64,000 bases of DNA from Streptomyces sp. NWU339 (lineage in GTDB: Bacteria > Actinomycetota > Actinomycetes > Streptomycetales > Streptomycetaceae): assembly GCF_003143855.1 (NCBI RefSeq), contig NZ_QFRK01000010.1, positions 14 through 64,013 on the forward strand. Direction: 5' to 3'. The notes beneath the pieces are model-generated. The model did no database searches. It had not been told where the DNA came from and saw only the letters and a list, made by a program, of their open reading frames with translations. The position numbers and the translations under genes were made by a program. The stretch's first letter is position 1. Each line of letters starts with the position of its first letter. Shown one piece after another: positions 17,615 to 26,150 of this stretch.

Positions 17615-18421
17615 TCAGCTCAGCAGTCCGGTGCGGATCGGTTCGGCGCCCGCGGGTGCGTGCGGGTGGACGTGGTCGTGGCCGGGCTGGGGGTCCCCCC
17701 TGCTCGAACGCAGTTGAGAGCTTGGGGGAGTGCTGGCCGCCGCCTGCGGGGGCGGGCCGTCGTGTACGACGCAGCCGTCGCGCAGCACGACCGCCCGGTC
17801 GATCAGGGGCTCCAGCGGACCCAGCTCGTGCAGGACGAGCAGCACGGTGGTGCCCTTCGCGACCTGCTCGCGCAGCGTCTCGGCGAGCACTTCCTGGCTG
17901 GCCAGGTCGATGCCCGCCATCGGTTCGTCCAGGATCAGCAGCTCGGGTTCGGCGGCGAGCGCGCGGGCGATCAGGACCCGCTGGTGCTGGCCGCCGGAGA
18001 GGGCGTCCACCGAGTCCTTCGCCCGGTCGGCCATGCCGACCAGGTCCAGGGCGCGGTGCACGGCCTCGCGGTCGGCCTTGCGGAACACGCCGAAGCGGGT
18101 GCGGGAGAGCCGGCCGGAGGAGACCACCTCGGTCAGCGTGGCGGGCACGCCGCTCGCGGCCGTGGTGCGCTGCGGTACGTACCCCACGCGCGCCCAGTGG
18201 CGGAACCGGCGCTGCGGGGTGCCGAACAGCTCGACCTCGCCGGCACCGACCGGCACCTGGCCGATGACGCTGCGCACGGCCGTCGACTTGCCGGAGCCGT
18301 TGGCGCCGAGCAGGGCGACCACCTCGCCGCGGTGCACGGTGAGGTCGATGCCGCGCAGGACGGGGCGCGAGCCGAGCTCGGCGTGGGCGCTGCGCAGGGA
18401 TATGACGGGCTCGGTGCTCAT
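17615..18421 (-). CDS. znuC: Zinc ABC transporter ATP-binding protein
   Basis: 268 aa. Walker A is GANGSGKST near residue 39, the Q loop is YVPQRT, the signature is LSGGQHQRVLIARALA, Walker B is LLILDEPMAG and the switch His is in LVLHELG. After about residue 222 the usual domain is over. The tail encodes TPPSSQLRSSRGDPQ, which is a translated Streptomyces dispersed repeat (see 17689-17731), then GHDHVHPHAPAG, whose histidines could bind zinc. The tail is therefore partly repeat-derived. The gene is in the zinc uptake operon. Confidence 0.93.
   Translation of the reverse strand: MSTEPVISLRSAHAELGSRPVLRGIDLTVHRGEVVALLGANGSGKSTAVRSVIGQVPVGAGEVELFGTPQRRFRHWARVGYVPQRTTAASGVPATLTEVVSSGRLSRTRFGVFRKADREAVHRALDLVGMADRAKDSVDALSGGQHQRVLIARALAAEPELLILDEPMAGIDLASQEVLAETLREQVAKGTTVLLVLHELGPLEPLIDRAVVLRDGCVVHDGPPPQAAASTPPSSQLRSSRGDPQPGHDHVHPHAPAGAEPIRTGLLS
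17689..17731. repeat. Streptomyces dispersed palindromic repeat inside znuC
   Basis: GGGGGTCCCCCC is followed by TGCTCGAACGCAGTTGAGAG and CTTGGGGGAGT. I recognise this as a widespread Streptomyces repeat, usually intergenic or at gene ends. Here it is translated in frame in the C-terminal tail of ZnuC. Confidence 0.75.
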
Positions 18422-18464
18422 GCTGCCGTCCTCATGCCGGTGTCCTTCCGGTGGTTCGAGTGGG

Positions 18465-19454
18465 TCACTCGGCGCCCAGCGCCGTCTGCAGGGCCCGCAG
18501 GTTGGACTCCATGACCTGGAAGTAGTCGTCGCCGCGGGACTTGTCGGTGATGCCCTCGAGCGGGTCGAGGACGTCCGTCCTGAGTCCGGCGTCGCGGGCG
18601 ATGGTCTTCGCCGTCCTGTCGCTGATCAGCGTCTCGTAGAAGACGGTGGTCACCCCGTCGGCCTTGGCGGTCTCGGTGAGCTGCTTCACGCGCGCCGCGC
18701 TGGGCTCGGCCTCGGGGGCGAGGCCGTTGATGGCCTCCTCGGTCAGGCCGTAGCGCGCGGCGAGGTGGCCGAAGGCGGCGTGGGTGGTGACGAAGACGTC
18801 GGTCTTCCGGTGCTCGAGGCCGGTCTTGAACTCGGCGTCGAGGTCGTTCAGCTTGCCGACCAGGGCCTCGGTGTTCTTCTTGTAGTCGGTGGCGTGGTCG
18901 GGGTCGGCCTTCTGGAAGGCCTTGCCGACGCCCTCGGCGATCTCGGCGTACTTGGCCGGGTCGAGCCAGACGTGGGGGTCCCGGCCGTCGTGGCTGTGGC
19001 TGTGCCCGTGCTCGTCGCCATGCCCGTGCTCGTCGTCGTGGCCGTGGTCGTCCTCGTGGCCGCCGGTCCCGGGAGCGTGGTCGAGGGAGGTCAGCGTGGC
19101 CGCGTCGATCTTCGTGCGCACACCGGACTGGCCGATGGCCTCGTCGACGGTGGGCTGCAGGCCCTTGAGGTAGAGCGCCGCGTCGGTCTCCTCGAGCTGC
19201 GCGGTCTGCTTGGCGCTGATCTCCAGGTCGTGCGGTTCCTGGCCGGGCTGGGTCAGACTGGTGACGTTCACATGGTCGCCGCCGATCTGCTCGGCGAGGA
19301 AGGCCATGGGGTAGAAGGAGGCGACGACGTCGAACTTGTCGGTGTTGCCCACGGCCGCGCTGCTGCCGGAGGAGCAGGCGGACAGGGCGCCGAGGGCGGC
19401 TGCGGTGACCGCGGTCGCCGCAGCCGCGGGTATGAGGCGTCGTCGTACGTTCAT
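18465..19454 (-). CDS. znuA: Zinc-binding lipoprotein of the Znu ABC transporter
   Basis: 329 aa from ATG 19454 (MNVRRRLIPAAAATAV); the frame could begin 18 nt earlier, inside the regulatory region. A lipobox LSACSS lies near residue 29. The cluster A-I solute-binding fold shows VVASFYPMAFLAEQIGGDHV, then PGQEPHDLEIS with a metal-ligand His. A His/Asp-rich loop (GGHEDDHGHDDEHGHGDEHG, then HSHSHDG) near 130-160 and DPHVWLDP follow. Zinc ligands and the charged loop are as in ZnuA rather than manganese-binding relatives. It captures zinc outside the membrane for ZnuBC. A Zur box lies upstream. Confidence 0.95.
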   Translation of the reverse strand: MNVRRRLIPAAAATAVTAAALGALSACSSGSSAAVGNTDKFDVVASFYPMAFLAEQIGGDHVNVTSLTQPGQEPHDLEISAKQTAQLEETDAALYLKGLQPTVDEAIGQSGVRTKIDAATLTSLDHAPGTGGHEDDHGHDDEHGHGDEHGHSHSHDGRDPHVWLDPAKYAEIAEGVGKAFQKADPDHATDYKKNTEALVGKLNDLDAEFKTGLEHRKTDVFVTTHAAFGHLAARYGLTEEAINGLAPEAEPSAARVKQLTETAKADGVTTVFYETLISDRTAKTIARDAGLRTDVLDPLEGITDKSRGDDYFQVMESNLRALQTALGAE

Positions 19455-19475
19455 GACACCCATTTTCAACAAACA

Positions 19476-19490
19476 TGGAAACCGTTGTCA
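19476..19490. promoter_or_regulatory. Zur box upstream of znuA
   Basis: TGGAAACCGTTGTCA is a 15-bp imperfect palindrome matching the TGnAAAnnnnTTnTCA layout of actinobacterial Zur boxes. It is 22 bp before the znuA start and would repress the operon when zinc is sufficient. Confidence 0.8.
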
Positions 19491-19614
19491 ACAAGCTGGG
19501 TGAGAGGCCTGCGGCAGGCCCTAATTGGTCCAGGAGCAGGGCCCGCCGGTAGCCTGAGAACTTCGCTGGAAGCAATCTCGCTTCGTCGCCCGTCGTCGTA
19601 ATGAAGAGAGCACC

Positions 19615-20997
19615 GTGGCCGCCGACAAGATCGACACCATCGTCAGCCTGAGCAAGCGCCGAGGCTTCGTATTCCCCTGCAGTGAGATCTACGGCGGCCA
19701 GCGTGCCGCCTGGGACTACGGGCCGCTGGGTGTCGAGCTCAAGGAGAACCTCAAGCGCCAGTGGTGGCGCTACATGGTGACTTCGCGTGAGGACGTGGTC
19801 GGCATCGACTCGTCGGTGATCCTGGCCCCCGAGGTGTGGGTCGCCTCCGGTCACGTCGCCACCTTCACGGACCCGCTCACCGAGTGCACCGCCTGCCACA
19901 AGCGGTTCCGCGCGGACCACCTGGAAGAGGCGTACGAGGAGAAGAAGGGCCGCGCCCCCGAGAACGGCCTCGCCGACGTCAACTGCCCGAACTGCGGCAA
20001 CAAGGGCCAGTTCACCGAGCCCAAGCAGTTCTCGGGTCTGCTCTCCACCCACCTCGGCCCGACCCAGGACTCCGGCTCCGTCGCCTACCTGCGCCCCGAG
20101 ACCGCCCAGGGTATCTTCACCAACTTCGCCCAGGTGCAGACCACTTCGCGCCGCAAGCCGCCGTTCGGCATCGCCCAGATCGGCAAGTCCTTCCGCAACG
20201 AGATCACGCCCGGCAACTTCATCTTCCGCACCCGCGAGTTCGAGCAGATGGAGATGGAGTTCTTCGTCAAGCCGGGCGAGGACGAGCAGTGGCAGGAATA
20301 CTGGATGGAGCAGCGCTGGAACTGGTACACCGGCCTCGGCATGCGCGAGGAGAACATGCGGTGGTACGAGCACCCGAAGGAGAAGCTCTCCCACTACTCC
20401 AAGCGCACCGCTGACATCGAGTACCGCTTCCAGTTCGGCGGCAGCGAGTGGGGCGAGCTGGAGGGCGTCGCCAACCGCACCGACTACGACCTCGGCGCCC
20501 ACTCCAAGGCCTCCGGCCAGGACCTCTCCTACTTCGACCAGGAGGCCGGCGAGCGCTGGACGCCGTACGTCATCGAGCCGGCGGCCGGTCTCGGCCGGGC
20601 GATGCTCGCCTTCCTGCTCGACGCCTACGTCGAGGACGAGGCGCCCAACGCCAAGGGCAAGCTGGAGAAGCGCACGGTGCTGCGCCTCGACCCGCGCCTG
20701 GCCCCGGTCAAGGTCGCGGTGCTCCCGCTCTCCCGCAACCCGGAGCTGTCGCCGAAGGCCAAGGGCCTCGCCCAGACGCTGCGGCAGCACTGGAACATCG
20801 AGTTCGACGACGCCGGTGCCATCGGCCGCCGCTACCGCCGCCAGGACGAGATCGGTACGCCGTTCTGCGTCACGGTCGACTTCGACACCCTGGACGACAA
20901 CGCGGTGACGGTGCGCGAGCGCGACACCATGAAGCAGGAGCGGGTCTCCCTCGACCAGATCGAGGGCTACCTGGCGAGCCGCCTGATCGGCTGCTGA
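19615..20997 (+). CDS. glyS: Glycyl-tRNA synthetase (class II, dimeric type)
   Basis: 460 aa from GTG 19615. The N-terminus [20 protein letters not shown], then [20 protein letters not shown], is typical of the GlyQS/eukaryote-like enzyme. Insertion-domain cysteines appear in CTACHKRF and CPNCGNKG. Class II motifs are [19 protein letters not shown] (motif 2) and [14 protein letters not shown] (motif 3). The C-terminal anticodon-binding domain contains [20 protein letters not shown]. It charges tRNA-Gly. It is divergent from znuA, so the 160-bp gap holds both promoters. Confidence 0.97.
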   Translation: MAADKIDTIVSLSKRRGFVFPCSEIYGGQRAAWDYGPLGVELKENLKRQWWRYMVTSREDVVGIDSSVILAPEVWVASGHVATFTDPLTECTACHKRFRADHLEEAYEEKKGRAPENGLADVNCPNCGNKGQFTEPKQFSGLLSTHLGPTQDSGSVAYLRPETAQGIFTNFAQVQTTSRRKPPFGIAQIGKSFRNEITPGNFIFRTREFEQMEMEFFVKPGEDEQWQEYWMEQRWNWYTGLGMREENMRWYEHPKEKLSHYSKRTADIEYRFQFGGSEWGELEGVANRTDYDLGAHSKASGQDLSYFDQEAGERWTPYVIEPAAGLGRAMLAFLLDAYVEDEAPNAKGKLEKRTVLRLDPRLAPVKVAVLPLSRNPELSPKAKGLAQTLRQHWNIEFDDAGAIGRRYRRQDEIGTPFCVTVDFDTLDDNAVTVRERDTMKQERVSLDQIEGYLASRLIGC

Positions 20998-21025
20998 CGT
21001 CGTAGCACCGCGACTCCGTCGAACC

Positions 21026-21060
21026 CGCCCCGGGCAGCGCCTCCCGCGCCGCCCGGGGCG
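21026..21060. terminator. Terminator between glyS and the small zinc-finger gene
   Basis: CGCCCCGGGC (21026-21035) pairs exactly with GCCCGGGGCG (21051-21060) across a 15-nt loop between convergent genes. Confidence 0.65.
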
Positions 21061-21062
21061 GT

Positions 21063-21269
21063 TCACGTTCCCGTGGGGTCCACCGTCGCCTGGTGGGCCC
21101 GGGCCAGATGTTCCTCCGCCTTCAGCCGGGGCAGGAACCGGGCGCGTCTGCGCCAGTCGCACGTCTCGCAGCTGATCGTGCGCCGCCCCCAGGTGCGCCG
21201 GATCCGTACGACGTGTTCCCGGCCGTGCTGGTCCCAGCGGCGGACCTTGCTCGTGTCGCTCTGCGGCAT
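21063..21269 (-). CDS. Small Cys2-His2 type protein (68 aa)
   Basis: The product begins MPQSDTSKVRRWDQHGREHV and contains RRTISCETCDWRRRARFLPR and AEEHLARAHQATV. The C-x2-C and H-x4-H spacing resembles a zinc-finger-like fold, and the many arginines suggest nucleic-acid contact. It converges on glyS and follows the MFS gene in the same direction. I recall near-identical small proteins beside glyS in other Streptomyces, but could not check. Function is unknown. Confidence 0.65.
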   Translation of the reverse strand: MPQSDTSKVRRWDQHGREHVVRIRRTWGRRTISCETCDWRRRARFLPRLKAEEHLARAHQATVDPTGT

Positions 21270-21348
21270 GCCGCAGAGTGTGCGGCAAGAGCGACACCAA
21301 CGGGGGTTGCGCGCAGGTGAATTCGGTGGAGGACCGGTCCGGGTGCGG

Positions 21349-22803
21349 CTACGCGTCCACGCCCGCCGCCTCGCGGATCTCCGCCGACTCCAGCCGGTCG
21401 GCCGTGTGCCGCGCGGTCGCGCGGGCCCAGCGGCCGGAGGTCACCGCGCCCACCACCAGCACCGCGAGCCCGCACGCGGTGAGGATCCACCAGCCGGGCC
21501 GCGCCGCCGACACGAAGCCGGCCGCGTACGACGACGAGCCCACTCCCGCCGCCAGCACCGCGCCCACCACCGCGACCCCGAGCGCCTGGCCGAGCTGCCG
21601 GCTGGTGGAGGCCACCGCCGAGGCCACCCCGGCCTGGGCGCGGGGCATGCCGGAGACGGCGGTGTTGGTGATGGGGGCGTTGACGAAGCCGAAGCCGACG
21701 CCGAACAGGACGTACCCGACGAACAGCGTGGCATTGGAGGTCTCGGCCTCGAAGAGGGCGAAGAGCAGCCCGCTCACCGTCATCGCGCCGCCCGCGATCA
21801 GCAGCGGCAGGCGGGGGCCCCGGCTGCCGACCAGACGGCCGGAGAGCGGGGCGCACAGGAAGGTCGGGACGGCCATGGGGAGCATCCACAGGCCGGCGTC
21901 CAGGGCGCTGAGGCCTCGTACGTTCTGCAGGTAGAGCGTGGAGAGGAACAGGAACCCGCCGAGCGCGGCGAACGCGCTCACCGCGATCACGGTGGCCCCG
22001 CTGAACGGTGCCGAGCGGAAGAAGCGCAGGTCGATCAGGGGTTCGTGGCGGCGGGACTCGTAGAGCAGCAGGGCGATCAGGGCCGCCAGCGCGAGGAGGG
22101 CGAAGGGGACGGTGGTGGAGGGCGCCGCGTGCGGCGCCTCGATGATCGCGTACGTCAGGGAGCCGAACAGGACGATGACCAGCAGCTGACCGACCGGGTC
22201 GGCGCGGCGGGGCTCGGGGGCGCGGGACTCCGGGACGAAGCGCAGGGTGAGGGCGAGGGCGGCGAGGCCGACCGGCAGGTTGATCCAGAAGATGGAGCGC
22301 CAGCCGACGGAGTCCACCAGCAGGCCCCCGACCAGGGGACCCGCCGCCATCGAGATGCCGACGACCGCGCCCCACGCGCCGATCGCGCGGGCGCGTTCGC
22401 GCGGGTCGGTGAAGGTGTTGGTGATGATCGACATGGCGACCGGGTTGAGCATCGAACCGCCCACCGCCTGCACCATGCGGAAGGCGACCAGCGCGTCCAG
22501 GTTCGGGGCGAGCGAGCACAGCACCGAGCCGAGAGTGAAAACGACCAGCCCCGTCATGAAGACCCGTTTGCGGCCGATCCGGTCGGCCGTGGAGCCCGCC
22601 AGCATCAGCAGCGAGGCGAGGACGAGGGTGTAGGCGTCGATGGTCCACTGGAGACCCGCGGTGCTCGCGTGCAGGTCCCTCTGGAGGGACGGCAGGGCGA
22701 CGTTCAGCACCGTGTTGTCCAGGCTCACGATGAGCAGGCTCATGCAGCAGATCGCGAGCACGAGGAGGCGTCGGCGCGGGCTGAGCTCGGGCATGGGTTC
22801 CAT
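21349..22803 (-). CDS. MFS transporter, DHA2 (14-helix) family
   Basis: 484 aa. The N-terminus LLVLAICCMSLLIVSLDNTV, then LNVALPSLQRDLHAS, is typical of DHA2 drug exporters (DxTIVNVALP-like motif C region). It is followed by DAYTLVLASLLMLAGSTADRIGRKRVFM with the motif A loop (split here: LMLAGSTADRIGRKRVFM). About 14 hydrophobic helices are present. The family expels drugs or dyes by proton antiport. It is divergent from dusB; no regulator gene is adjacent, so control is unknown. Confidence 0.9.
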   Translation of the reverse strand: MEPMPELSPRRRLLVLAICCMSLLIVSLDNTVLNVALPSLQRDLHASTAGLQWTIDAYTLVLASLLMLAGSTADRIGRKRVFMTGLVVFTLGSVLCSLAPNLDALVAFRMVQAVGGSMLNPVAMSIITNTFTDPRERARAIGAWGAVVGISMAAGPLVGGLLVDSVGWRSIFWINLPVGLAALALTLRFVPESRAPEPRRADPVGQLLVIVLFGSLTYAIIEAPHAAPSTTVPFALLALAALIALLLYESRRHEPLIDLRFFRSAPFSGATVIAVSAFAALGGFLFLSTLYLQNVRGLSALDAGLWMLPMAVPTFLCAPLSGRLVGSRGPRLPLLIAGGAMTVSGLLFALFEAETSNATLFVGYVLFGVGFGFVNAPITNTAVSGMPRAQAGVASAVASTSRQLGQALGVAVVGAVLAAGVGSSSYAAGFVSAARPGWWILTACGLAVLVVGAVTSGRWARATARHTADRLESAEIREAAGVDA

Positions 22804-22891
22804 CGTACGCGCGGTTCAATAGTGCGGCTAACTAATGACAGGTGCACATGTGTCGTGCCGGGCAGCCCTCGGGATGCGGGACAATGGGGGA

Positions 22892-24115
22892 ATGCCCACG
22901 CCCACGCCCACTCCGACCCAGCCCCCGTCGAACCGCCCGGACCATTCGGACCGTCCGGACCACTCGGACCGTCCGGACCACTCGGACCGGTCGGACCTGA
23001 CGATCGGCCCGTACGCGGTCCGGCCGCCCGTCGTGCTGGCTCCCATGGCCGGGATCACCAACGCACCCTTCCGCACCCTGTGCCGGGAGTTCAGCGGGGG
23101 CAAGGGGCTGTTCGTCAGCGAGATGATCACCACCCGGGCGCTGGTCGAACGCAACGAGAAGACCATGCAGCTGATCAGGTTCGACGCGAGTGAGACGCCG
23201 CGTTCGATCCAGTTGTACGGTGTCGACCCGGCGACCGTCGGCAAGGCCGTCCGCATGATCGCGGAGGAGGACCTCGCCGACCACATCGACCTCAACTTCG
23301 GCTGCCCGGTGCCGAAGGTGACCCGCAAGGGCGGCGGCTCGGCCCTGCCCTACAAGCGGAACCTGCTGCGGTCCATCCTGCGCGAGGCGGTGAGCGGCGC
23401 CGGGGACCTGCCGGTCACGATGAAGATGCGCAAGGGCATCGACGACGACCACCTGACCTACCTGGACGCCGGCCGCATCGCCGTCGAGGAGGGCGTGAGC
23501 GCCGTCGCCCTGCACGGCCGCACCGCCGCCCAGCACTACGGCGGCACCGCCGACTGGGACGCCATCGCCCGGCTGAAGGAGCACGTGCCGGAGATCCCCG
23601 TGCTCGGCAACGGCGACATCTGGTCCGCCGACGACGCGCTGCGGATGGTGCGCGAGACGGGCTGCGACGGGGTCGTGGTGGGGCGCGGCTGCCTGGGCCG
23701 GCCGTGGCTGTTCGCCGACCTGGTCGCGGCCTTCGAGGGCCGGGACGACTTCCGCAGGCCCACGCTGCGCGTGGTCGCCGACGTCATGGTCCGGCACGCG
23801 ACCCTGCTCGGGGAGTGGATCGGGGACGAGTCGCGCGGAGCGATCGACTTCCGCAAGCACGTCGCCTGGTATCTGAAGGGCTTCGCGGTCGGCTCGGAGA
23901 TGCGCAAGCGGCTCGCGATCACCTCCTCGCTCCGGGAGCTGCGTTCCGGGCTGGACGAGCTGGACCTGGACCAGCCCTGGCCGACCGGCGCGGACGGTCC
24001 CCGCGGCCGTACGTCCGGCAACAACCGGGTGGCGCTGCCGGACGGCTGGCTGAAGGACCCGTACGAGTGCGCGGGCGTCGGCGAGGACGCCGAACTCGAC
24101 ACGTCCGGCGGCTGA
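22892..24115 (+). CDS. dusB: tRNA-dihydrouridine synthase
   Basis: 407 aa from ATG 22892 preceded by GGGGGA. After a Pro/Thr-rich start comes a tandem DHSDRP repeat (residues 17-33). The TIM-barrel core follows: VLAPMAGITNAPFRTLCREF, FVSEMITTRAL, HIDLNFGCPVPKVTRKGGGS with the catalytic Cys, ALHGRTAAQHYGG and GNGDIW. FMN-dependent Dus enzymes reduce uridines in tRNA D-loops. The N-terminal repeat is not part of the fold and probably varies between strains. The C-terminal DGWLKDPYECAGVGED is a common actinobacterial extension. Confidence 0.93.
   Translation: MPTPTPTPTQPPSNRPDHSDRPDHSDRPDHSDRSDLTIGPYAVRPPVVLAPMAGITNAPFRTLCREFSGGKGLFVSEMITTRALVERNEKTMQLIRFDASETPRSIQLYGVDPATVGKAVRMIAEEDLADHIDLNFGCPVPKVTRKGGGSALPYKRNLLRSILREAVSGAGDLPVTMKMRKGIDDDHLTYLDAGRIAVEEGVSAVALHGRTAAQHYGGTADWDAIARLKEHVPEIPVLGNGDIWSADDALRMVRETGCDGVVVGRGCLGRPWLFADLVAAFEGRDDFRRPTLRVVADVMVRHATLLGEWIGDESRGAIDFRKHVAWYLKGFAVGSEMRKRLAITSSLRELRSGLDELDLDQPWPTGADGPRGRTSGNNRVALPDGWLKDPYECAGVGEDAELDTSGG
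22937..22990. repeat. 18-bp tandem repeat (three copies) in the dusB 5' end
   Basis: The unit CCGGACCACTCGGACCGT occurs three times head to tail with single-base differences, encoding DHSDRP. The length is divisible by three, so copy changes keep the frame. Confidence 0.9.
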
Positions 24116-24146
24116 TCGGCGCCGCTCGACGGCGGGTTCGGGAGCG

Positions 24147-24180
24147 GTACGGCTCTGCTCCCCGCGGAACAGAGCCGTAC
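24147..24180. terminator. Terminator between dusB and the MetS-like gene
   Basis: GTACGGCTCTG and CAGAGCCGTAC form a perfect 11-bp stem with a 12-nt loop between convergent genes. Confidence 0.7.
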
Positions 24181-24210
24181 AACAGCGCCGTACAGGTGTG
24201 TCCGGACCGC

Positions 24211-24348
24211 TCAGGCCGTCGGCTGCGCCGGGGCCGCGTCCTCCTCGGGACGCTCGGGGTGGCGGCGCAGGTGGACGATGGCGCCCACCAGACCGCCCCA
24301 GACGATCACGATGGCCACGACCAGCATGATGATCGCACTCGTCGACAT
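24211..24348 (-). CDS. NSS transporter small subunit (MetS-like microprotein, 45 aa)
   Basis: The product is one membrane helix (IIMLVVAIVIVWGGLVGAIV, residues 6-25), then a basic and acidic tail LRRHPERPEEDAAPAQPTA. Its ATG overlaps the stop of the large NSS transporter gene (ATGA). A tiny single-helix subunit coupled to an NSS transporter is the arrangement of MetPS, the methionine/alanine importer known from Corynebacterium. It probably assembles with the transporter encoded just upstream. It is easily missed because of its size. Confidence 0.85.
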   Translation of the reverse strand: MSTSAIIMLVVAIVIVWGGLVGAIVHLRRHPERPEEDAAPAQPTA

Positions 24349-25961
24349 CAGTTCTTCCCCCCTTCCGGTGCATCGGAGCCGGAGCCGGTGCCCGCGCCCG
24401 CTTCCACGGCAGAGTCCGGACCCGTCTTCGCGCCGACCTCCGTGCTCGCCTCGGAGCCCGCCTTCTCGGCGGCTTCGGAGTCGGCGGAGCGCCAGGGCAC
24501 CAGGCTGAGGACCACGCCGACGAGCAGCGCCGCAGCGGCGACGCCCCAGCCCGCCCAGAGCAGGAACTCCGTCGGGTAGCCCTCGTAGTTCTCGGCGAAC
24601 TCCGCCCGCAGGCTGTCGACCATCATCCAGCCGAGCACCAGCGGAGTGACGATGCCGAGGCAGATCAGCCACCAGCGGCCGACCCGCATCGAGGAGACGT
24701 CGTTGGCGTGCTTCTGGAAGGCGGGCAGCCGGCGCAGCAGCCAGCCCACGACGACGAGCACGACCAGCGCGGCGAGTGCGATGCCGTACTGGTTGATGAA
24801 GTGGTCGGCCGCGTCCAGCAGGTAGATGCCGCTGTCGGTCGGGAAGACGAGGATCGACACCAGGGCGACGGCCCCGCCGACGCCCAGGACCGCCGGGACC
24901 CGGCGCATACCGGTGCGGTCCTGCACGGCGGCGATGACGACCTCCACGATGCTGATCAGCGAGGTGAGGCCGGCGAGCACCAGCGAGGCGAAGAACAGCA
25001 CGCCGAACAGCGCGCCCATCGGCATCTGGGAGATGACCGTCGGGAACGCCACGAACGCCAGGCCGATGCCGGAGCTCGCGACCTCGTCCACCCCGACGCC
25101 CTGGGCCGCGGCCATGAAGCCGAGGGTGGCGAACACACCGATGCCCGCGAGGATCTCGAAGGCGCTGTTGGCGAAGCCGGCGACCATCGCGGAGCCGGTG
25201 AGGTCCGAGCGCCTCCGCAGGTAGGAGGCGTACGTGATCATGATGCCGAAGCCGATGGACAGTGAGAAGAAGATCTGCCCGTACGCGGCGACCCACACAC
25301 TGCCGTCGCCGAGCGCCGACCAGTCCGGCCGGAACAGGCTGTCCAGCCCCTCGCCGGCACCGTCGAGCGTGAGCGCGCGGCCGACCAGGACCACGAAGAA
25401 GAGCACCAGCAGCGGGATGAAGAACTTGTTGGCCTTCTCGATCCCGTTGCGGATGCCGAGCGCCAAGATGACGAGCACGACCGCCCAGACCGCGATGAGC
25501 GGCCAGAGCACACCGTCCACGTAGGAGGACATGACGCCGGGCGTCTCGGCGGCCTGGAGGAAGTCGCCGAAGAAGAAGGCGTTGGCGTCGCTGCCCCACT
25601 GCTCGCCGAAGGAGTAACCGATGTAGCGCACCGCCCAGGCGATGATGACGGCGTAGTAGGCGGCGACCACGAAACAGATCGCGACCTGCCACCAGCCGAT
25701 CACCTCCGCGGGTCTGGACAGCTTGCGGAAGGCCGCCGGGGGTGACTTCCGGTATTTGTGGCCGATCGAGTACTCGAGGACGAGCAACGGGATGCCGGCG
25801 GTCAGCAGTGCGACGAGATACGGCAGGAGGAAGGCCCCGCCGCCGTTCTCGTAGGCAACGGCGGGGAAGCGCCAGATGTTGCCGAGGCCGATCGCCGATC
25901 CGATCGCGGCGAACAGGAAACCTGCGCGGCTTCCCCACTGCTCACGGGAAGGACTGGACAT
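24348..25961 (-). CDS. Sodium-dependent NSS (SLC6-type) transporter, MetP-like
   Basis: 537 aa from ATG 25961 (MSSPSREQWGSRAGFLFAAI). The NSS signature GSAIGLGNIWRFPAVAYENG, GGGAFLLPYL lies in helix 1. About 12 helices follow, including FSLSIGFGIMITYASYLRRR (helix 6-7). The C-terminus from about residue 495 is a hydrophilic Glu/Ala/Gly-rich tail. NSS proteins import amino acids with sodium. Translational coupling to a MetS-like subunit points to methionine or small neutral amino acids, by analogy with MetPS. Confidence 0.9.
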   Translation of the reverse strand: MSSPSREQWGSRAGFLFAAIGSAIGLGNIWRFPAVAYENGGGAFLLPYLVALLTAGIPLLVLEYSIGHKYRKSPPAAFRKLSRPAEVIGWWQVAICFVVAAYYAVIIAWAVRYIGYSFGEQWGSDANAFFFGDFLQAAETPGVMSSYVDGVLWPLIAVWAVVLVILALGIRNGIEKANKFFIPLLVLFFVVLVGRALTLDGAGEGLDSLFRPDWSALGDGSVWVAAYGQIFFSLSIGFGIMITYASYLRRRSDLTGSAMVAGFANSAFEILAGIGVFATLGFMAAAQGVGVDEVASSGIGLAFVAFPTVISQMPMGALFGVLFFASLVLAGLTSLISIVEVVIAAVQDRTGMRRVPAVLGVGGAVALVSILVFPTDSGIYLLDAADHFINQYGIALAALVVLVVVGWLLRRLPAFQKHANDVSSMRVGRWWLICLGIVTPLVLGWMMVDSLRAEFAENYEGYPTEFLLWAGWGVAAAALLVGVVLSLVPWRSADSEAAEKAGSEASTEVGAKTGPDSAVEAGAGTGSGSDAPEGGKN

Positions 25962-26150
25962 GATCACGGTTCCTTGGTCATTTTTTTGCGTAGCGCGGCA
26001 CGCTAGCAACAGGAACGCCTGGTGAACAGAGGTCTCCGGATAACGGTCACACTCCTCGCCGCCGGGCCCGGCACGCGGTGTCGTCCGAGGCCACGTGCGG
26101 GTTGCGCGGCTGACCGGACCGGTGGTGCCGTTGCCCTGCCGACCAGGGTC

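Noticed and set aside
19495..19614. T-box leader before glyS
   Set aside because: No T-box sequence or specifier stem is visible. The region is short and holds divergent promoters.
18418..21300. Minus-strand open frame of 960 codons over glyS and znuA
   Set aside because: Both underlying genes have clear family motifs in other frames; this frame has none.
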